Source: Variovorax sp. ZS18.2.2 (GTDB lineage Bacteria > Pseudomonadota > Gammaproteobacteria > Burkholderiales > Burkholderiaceae_C). Taken from it: a DNA stretch of 64,000 nt. Positions 60,123-64,000 of the stretch are shown here, piece by piece (within the stretch, counting starts at the first letter, position 1; each line of letters begins with the position of its first letter). The translations under genes and the position numbers were made by a program. A model generated the notes under the pieces. The model ran no database searches. It worked only from the letters and a program-made list of their open reading frames with translations, and had not been told where the DNA came from. The stretch spans positions 186,001 to 250,000 of the forward strand of contig NZ_JANLNM010000009.1 of the NCBI RefSeq assembly GCF_024701975.1. Direction: 5' to 3'.

Positions 60123-61665
60123 GCAACTCGCGCTTGAGCACCTTGCCGATCGCGCTGCGCGGCAGCTCCTCGATGAAGTGCAGGCGCGCCAGGCGCTGCG
60201 TCTTGCCGAGCTGGTCGTTGGTCCATTGCAGCAGTGCGTCTTCGGTGGTGGCGTCGCCCTCGCGGCGCACCACGAAGGCCACCGGCGTCTCGCCCCATTG
60301 CTCGGAGGGCACGCCGACCACCGCCGCGTCGGCCACCGCCGCATGGCCGCGCAGCACGGCTTCGAGGTCGCTCGGGTAGATGTTGAAGCCGCCGCTGATG
60401 ATCATGTCCTTCTTGCGATCGAACAGCGTGAGAAAACCGTCCGCATCGAAGCGGCCCACGTCGCCCGTGCGGATGAAGCGCTTGCCGGTGGCATCGAACC
60501 ACTCGGCCTCGCGCGTCTTCTCGGGCTGACGGTGGTAGCCGGTCATCATGCCGGCCGAATGGCCCACCACCTCGCCGGCCACCTCGGTGTTGCCCTGCGG
60601 CAGCTCCCTGCCTTCCTCGTCGATCAGGCGGATGTCGCTGCCCGGTGCCGGCTGGCCCACCGTGTGCAGCTTGGTCGGGTGCAGGTGCGCCTCGAGGATG
60701 CAGGTGCCGCCGCCTTCGGTCATGCCGTAGAACTCGATCAGCCCGCCGGGCCAGCGCTTCAATACGTCGGCCTTGAGCGCGGCGTTGAAGGGCGCGCTGG
60801 TGCTGAACTTGAACTCGAACGACGAGAGGTCGTGCGCGTCGAAGCGCGGGTGCGCCATCAGCCGCTGGTACTGCACCGGCACCAGCATCGTATGCGTCAC
60901 GCGCCGCTGCGCGGCCAGCTGCAGGTAGCCGCCGGCGTCGAACTTGGGCATCAGCACCACACAGCCGCCGAACGAGATGGTGGGGAAGAACACCACCAGC
61001 GTGGTGTTGGAGTAGAGCGGTGTCGACAGCAGCGTGACGGTGTCGGCGCTGTACTCGTACTTGGCGCCACGCTGCACATGCGACCAGCGCATGCCGTGGC
61101 CCTGCACGATGCCCTTGGGCTCGCCGGTGGTGCCCGAGGAGTAAATGATGTTGAAGGCCCACGAGGGCTGCACTTCGATGGCCTCGGGCTGGGCGCCGAC
61201 CGGTGCAAGCCAGGCGGCAAAATCGCGTCCCGCCGAAGAACCGTCGAGCGCGACGCGCGGAATGCTGCCTTTCTTCGCCGGGCCGACCACGTCGGCGGCC
61301 GAGGCATCGGTGAAGAGGATGCGCGCGTCGGCGTCCTCGATCATGCGGGCGAGGCTCGCGGGCGTGGAGCCGGGCGCGAGCGGGGCGACGGCAATACCTG
61401 CACGCAATGCGCCGAGGAACACCGCGGCGTAGTTCACCGACGACGTGGCGCAAACAGCGACGGCGTCGCCGGCCTTGAGGCCGTCGCGCTGCAGGCTGGC
61501 GGCGATGCGGTCCATCAGCGCGTCGAGTGCGCTGTAGTTCAGCGCGTACTGCGCGTCCGCGAGCGCGGGGCGATCGGGGGCGTGCTGGGCGTGGAGGCGA
61601 ATCAGGTCGGCAATGGCGCCGAAATCGCGTTCCATGGCGGCTTGAATGGCGGGGTGCGTTTGCAA
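60103..61665 (-). CDS. Class I acyl-CoA / acid-thiol ligase
   Basis: A 520-residue adenylate-forming enzyme. IIYSSGTTGEPKGIV near residue 175 is the P-loop motif, then FYGMTEGGGTC, RTGDVGRFDADG and RKKDMIISGGFNIYPSDLE; the C-terminal Lys is in RSAIGKVLKREL. I choose TTG at 61665, since AAGGA lies 7 bases before it; the ATG at 61635 has no ribosome site. The natural acid is unknown. The permease gene overlaps its end, so import followed by activation is plausible. Confidence 0.88.
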   Translation of the reverse strand: MQTHPAIQAAMERDFGAIADLIRLHAQHAPDRPALADAQYALNYSALDALMDRIAASLQRDGLKAGDAVAVCATSSVNYAAVFLGALRAGIAVAPLAPGSTPASLARMIEDADARILFTDASAADVVGPAKKGSIPRVALDGSSAGRDFAAWLAPVGAQPEAIEVQPSWAFNIIYSSGTTGEPKGIVQGHGMRWSHVQRGAKYEYSADTVTLLSTPLYSNTTLVVFFPTISFGGCVVLMPKFDAGGYLQLAAQRRVTHTMLVPVQYQRLMAHPRFDAHDLSSFEFKFSTSAPFNAALKADVLKRWPGGLIEFYGMTEGGGTCILEAHLHPTKLHTVGQPAPGSDIRLIDEEGRELPQGNTEVAGEVVGHSAGMMTGYHRQPEKTREAEWFDATGKRFIRTGDVGRFDADGFLTLFDRKKDMIISGGFNIYPSDLEAVLRGHAAVADAAVVGVPSEQWGETPVAFVVRREGDATTEDALLQWTNDQLGKTQRLARLHFIEELPRSAIGKVLKRELRDLVGR

Positions 61666-61825
61666 AATCGAATCCTTCGTCTTGGCCAGCCGGCAGGATA
61701 GCGAAGAAGCCTCGCAGCCGGTGAGCCGCGCGCGACGGCCGCGCGCAGTCATTCAGTCAGTCAGCCACCGCTCAGGGGTGCAGGTCGAGGATCGGCGTTT
61801 CGTTTCTCCAGGAAGGAGCTCCGAC

Positions 61826-62314
61826 ATGGGACTACTCGACATCCTCCAAGAGACCATCGGCAGCGATGCCGGTGCGCATGTGGACCCGATCACCCAGCAT
61901 GCCTCGCCCGACGCGATCGGCGCGGGGCTCGCGGCGGCCATGCGCTCGGACCAGACGCCGCCGTTCGGCGACACGGTGGGCCGGTTGTTCGGCCAGTCTT
62001 CGCCGATGCAGCAAGCCGGCGTGCTCAACCAGATATTGGCGACGCTGGGGCCGGCCGCTGCGTCGATGCTGGCGGGCGGGGTGCTCGGGCGAATGCTGCA
62101 GCCCGGGCAGACCCAACTCACGCCGGAGCAGGCCTCGCAGCTGTCACCCGCGCAGGTGACGGAGATTGCAGCGCATGCCGAAGAGCAGCACGCGGGGGTG
62201 ATCGACGAGGTGAGCCGGTTCTATGCGCAGCACTCGGGGTTGGTGAAGACGCTGGGTGGGGCGGTGTTGGCGATTGCGTTGGCGAAGATGAAAGAGAACG
62301 CGACGCGAGGGTGA
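61826..62314 (+). CDS. Small protein of unknown function (DUF937/YidB-like)
   Basis: A 162-residue protein starting MGLLDILQETIGSD. The central part, FGDTVGRLFGQSSPMQQAGV and LNQILATLGPAAASMLAGGVLG, resembles the helical DUF937/YidB group, and a helical C-terminus ends in VLAIALAKMKE. AAGGAGCTCCGAC sets the ATG. It is divergent from the ligase gene. Function unknown. Confidence 0.72.
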   Translation: MGLLDILQETIGSDAGAHVDPITQHASPDAIGAGLAAAMRSDQTPPFGDTVGRLFGQSSPMQQAGVLNQILATLGPAAASMLAGGVLGRMLQPGQTQLTPEQASQLSPAQVTEIAAHAEEQHAGVIDEVSRFYAQHSGLVKTLGGAVLAIALAKMKENATRG

Positions 62315-62371
62315 GGGTTGGTGTGGAGACAGGACAGGTTCCCTTTGCGAAACCGGGCCGGTGCACCATCG

Positions 62372-62650
62372 TCACCTCGTTGGCAGATTCGCCAACTCCG
62401 GCATCGGCGGCGCAGTGGGCCGCAGGCGAATGCTCTTGAGCAGCGCATTCAATCGTTCCATGCTCTGCTCGAACGGCGGCGGATTGACGGAGAGTTCGGG
62501 CGCTTCGAGTCGTGTGTAGCTGCGCATGTCCACCAGGATCGAAGGCAGCACGAAAGTGTTCTGCCAGCCGCCGTAGCCCGTGAACACGCTGTAGACATTC
62601 ATGGGCTTGGCGCGCTGGTAATTTTCCGCTTCAAGATGTTGCTTCGCCAA
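62372..62650 (-). pseudogene. C-terminal fragment of a Tli4-like T6SS immunity gene
   Basis: About 92 residues without a proper start (the frame opens with TTG inside another frame). It reads MNVYSVFTGYGGWQNTFVLP and then LNALLKSIRLRPTAPPMPEL. The end (SIRLRP) resembles the end of the intact copy (KTLRLRTGAF). It is out of frame with the N-terminal fragment just upstream, so the two look like one broken gene with an internal deletion. Family call is by inference. Confidence 0.55.
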
Positions 62651-62900
62651 CAGGGCGCGTTGAGGTCTGATCCCATCGCGCTTGCGGCACCATGTGGTGC
62701 GGTACGTCGATCAGGTAACGGCCGATGCATCGGGTCACGGGGTTCTGCGTCAATCGATCCATGTTCAGTTTTTCTTGAGGAGTGAGTGCCGCAACCGGGG
62801 CCGGTTTGCAGCCGGCAACGAACAGAAGGACGAAGAGGGCTGAGAGCGCGACCGCCGATGCCCGGTGGCCCAACCGAAATGGGTGTCTCGCGCGATTCAC
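62631..62900 (-). pseudogene. N-terminal fragment of a Tli4-like T6SS immunity lipoprotein
   Basis: An 89-residue open frame starting with GTG that overlaps the upstream stop (GTGA). A lipobox signal (LLFVAGC) is followed by NPVTRCIGRYLIDVPHHMVP, the N-terminal signature of Tli4-type immunity proteins, which neutralise phospholipase effectors in the periplasm. The frame then stops early, giving about a quarter of the normal ~330-400 residues. Confidence 0.65.
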
Positions 62901-63019
62901 TTGCTGTCCGGGTAGGCCAACGGCGTCTTGGCAACGCCCTGGGCGATGTGCACGATGGACTGAAGCGTGAACTGGCGGGCTGCCTCGGAGTCTTTATAGG
63001 CCAGTTCAGTGGCTGGCAT
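62897..63019 (-). pseudogene. 40-residue remnant upstream of the immunity fragment
   Basis: A 40-codon frame (MPATELAYKDSEAARQFTLQ and on to AYPDSK) with no ribosome site. It ends in the GTGA overlap with the next frame. It reads like the tail of a larger protein, perhaps an effector gene, that has lost its front. This is speculative. Confidence 0.35.
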
Positions 63020-63083
63020 GGGGCAGGATCATGGGGATGCAGCGGGTCATGACTTCAATGCAGAAATCGCACCAGTGCATCAG

Positions 63084-64000
63084 TCAGAAGGCCCCGGTGC
63101 GCAGCCGGAGGGTTTTTGTGACCACGTCCCACAAGCCCACTGCCTCCGCCTCGGTCAGCGGCGCCTTCTCCAGCGGTGGGCGCATGTTGTATTGGTCCGG
63201 GTCTTTCGGGTCCGGGGGCTGGAGTTCTTCCTTGCCGTTGAAGAGCTTCATCGTGAAATACGGTTTGCGGAACCCGCTGTCCAGCGAATGCCCTTCGGCC
63301 AGAAATCGATGTCCTCGGACACGCGCATCGGTGCGAACAGCAGCCAGCCATTCGTCGAAGGGCTCGCCGGCATCGGTGCGCGTTTGCTTGCGCAGCGTCC
63401 GGAACAAAGGGTCGTCCTTGATCTCCATGGGCTCCACTTTGCGGACCCGATCCAGCAGGGTGTCCTCCCCGCCGCCGATCTGGTCCGAACTGAAGGTCAG
63501 CAGAAGCCCCCTGACTTCTGTCGAATACCAGATCTCCCGGGTGACATAGTCCTTTTCTTTTGCTGGTCGGCCCGTATCGCTGACAAAGCCGTTGTGAATG
63601 CAGATGCCGGGATCGGTGGGCACTTCGGCCTCGGCGCGGCCCCTCACTCGAGCGTAGACGCCTTGCAGCTCGGCGAGCTTTCTAGGCACATCACCAATCA
63701 TTCCCTTGAACAAGGGTTCGTCACGATCTTCAGGATATGAGAAGTCAGATCCCTCTATGGTGGCAACTATCAGATGCCCCTCCTTCCATCCAAACACTTC
63801 AAGGTTCCGGTCATATCTGCCAGAAGTGCCTTTGGCTGAATTGAAAAGCATCGCTGGCGCAACGTCGTTACCTATCCGTGTGGCAGATTGCAAAACAGGC
63901 AATTCCGGCGTTCCAATGAGCTTGGCATCCTGCAATTCTTGGTGTCGCTTTTGAAGCGCCACATCAAATGCGCCCCGCTCCATGGGCTCAACAAAAACTG
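63084..64000 (-). CDS. Tli4-like T6SS immunity protein, 3' part
   Basis: At least 305 residues, running past the right edge of the window with no stop. Seen features are LIVATIEGSDFSYPEDRDEP, DPGICIHNGFVSDTGRPA with a Cys, and a C-terminus in LWDVVTKTLRLRTGAF, the Tli4-type layout. Such proteins are exported and bind the cognate lipase effector. GC content falls towards 64000, consistent with accessory DNA. No effector or VgrG is visible in the window. Confidence 0.75.
   Translation of the reverse strand, partial: VFVEPMERGAFDVALQKRHQELQDAKLIGTPELPVLQSATRIGNDVAPAMLFNSAKGTSGRYDRNLEVFGWKEGHLIVATIEGSDFSYPEDRDEPLFKGMIGDVPRKLAELQGVYARVRGRAEAEVPTDPGICIHNGFVSDTGRPAKEKDYVTREIWYSTEVRGLLLTFSSDQIGGGEDTLLDRVRKVEPMEIKDDPLFRTLRKQTRTDAGEPFDEWLAAVRTDARVRGHRFLAEGHSLDSGFRKPYFTMKLFNGKEELQPPDPKDPDQYNMRPPLEKAPLTEAEAVGLWDVVTKTLRLRTGAF

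Overview
The window looks like chromosomal DNA of a high-GC betaproteobacterium of the family Comamonadaceae, most likely Variovorax or a close relative. The grounds are codon and GC usage, the ribosomal protein sequences, several dispersed Comamonadaceae-type palindromic repeats, and gene neighbourhoods typical of Burkholderiales. This is inference from recognition, not from a search. I saw no tRNA, rRNA, CRISPR array, prophage or insertion sequence.

Layout. 1-6649: an HAAT-type ABC importer (livH end, livM, livG, livF, livK) with an acyl-CoA synthetase inside the operon and a nested inverted-repeat element between livG and livF. 6711-10006: EVE-domain protein, MarC, an SDR enzyme, a 2-hydroxychromene-2-carboxylate isomerase-like protein and a dienelactone hydrolase. 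10052-13233: a LysR regulator, two small secreted proteins with an APNQN motif, and a CorA-type transporter. 13299-15084: hemB and a hemJ-like gene, divergent, with a likely small RNA gene between them. 15090-18517: VanZ-like protein, thioredoxin-like 2Fe-2S ferredoxin, alpha/beta hydrolase and a D,D-carboxypeptidase.

18722-31105: the str and S10 ribosomal protein clusters (rpsL, rpsG, fusA, tuf, rpsJ | rplC, rplD, rplW, rplB, rpsS, rplV, rpsC, rplP, rpmC, rpsQ). They are unusually split. A terminator follows rpsJ, then come a secreted HEWGH metalloprotease-like lipoprotein and a small secreted protein, and rplC restarts from its own strong promoter. The cluster also stops after rpsQ; the spc genes are not here. 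31176-38260: peroxiredoxin, GNAT, a cytochrome b561 / cytochrome c' divergent pair, a TlpA-like thioredoxin, a small lipoprotein, a permease-less PTS phosphorelay (EIIA-Man, HPr, EI) and a DUF1275 protein.

38264-42343: a probable envelope-stress module. It has a third APNQN-type secreted protein, a Spy/CpxP-like protein, two small membrane proteins and a CpxRA/OmpR-like two-component system. A shared direct-repeat element lies about 100 bp upstream of the first two genes. 42627-55461: an oxidoreductase followed by two tandem chaperone-usher pilus operons (pilin, chaperone, usher, adhesin). The chaperone and usher are nearly identical between copies while the adhesin receptor domains have diverged. 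Between the copies lies a decayed fossil of the upstream flank (kinase fragment joined to oxidoreductase fragment), showing that the duplication once reached back into the kinase gene. 55552-62314: an NHL-repeat lipoprotein, a small conserved protein, and a minus-strand group of ligase, anion permease, AraC regulator and EamA exporter. 62372-64000: decaying Tli4-like type VI secretion immunity genes.
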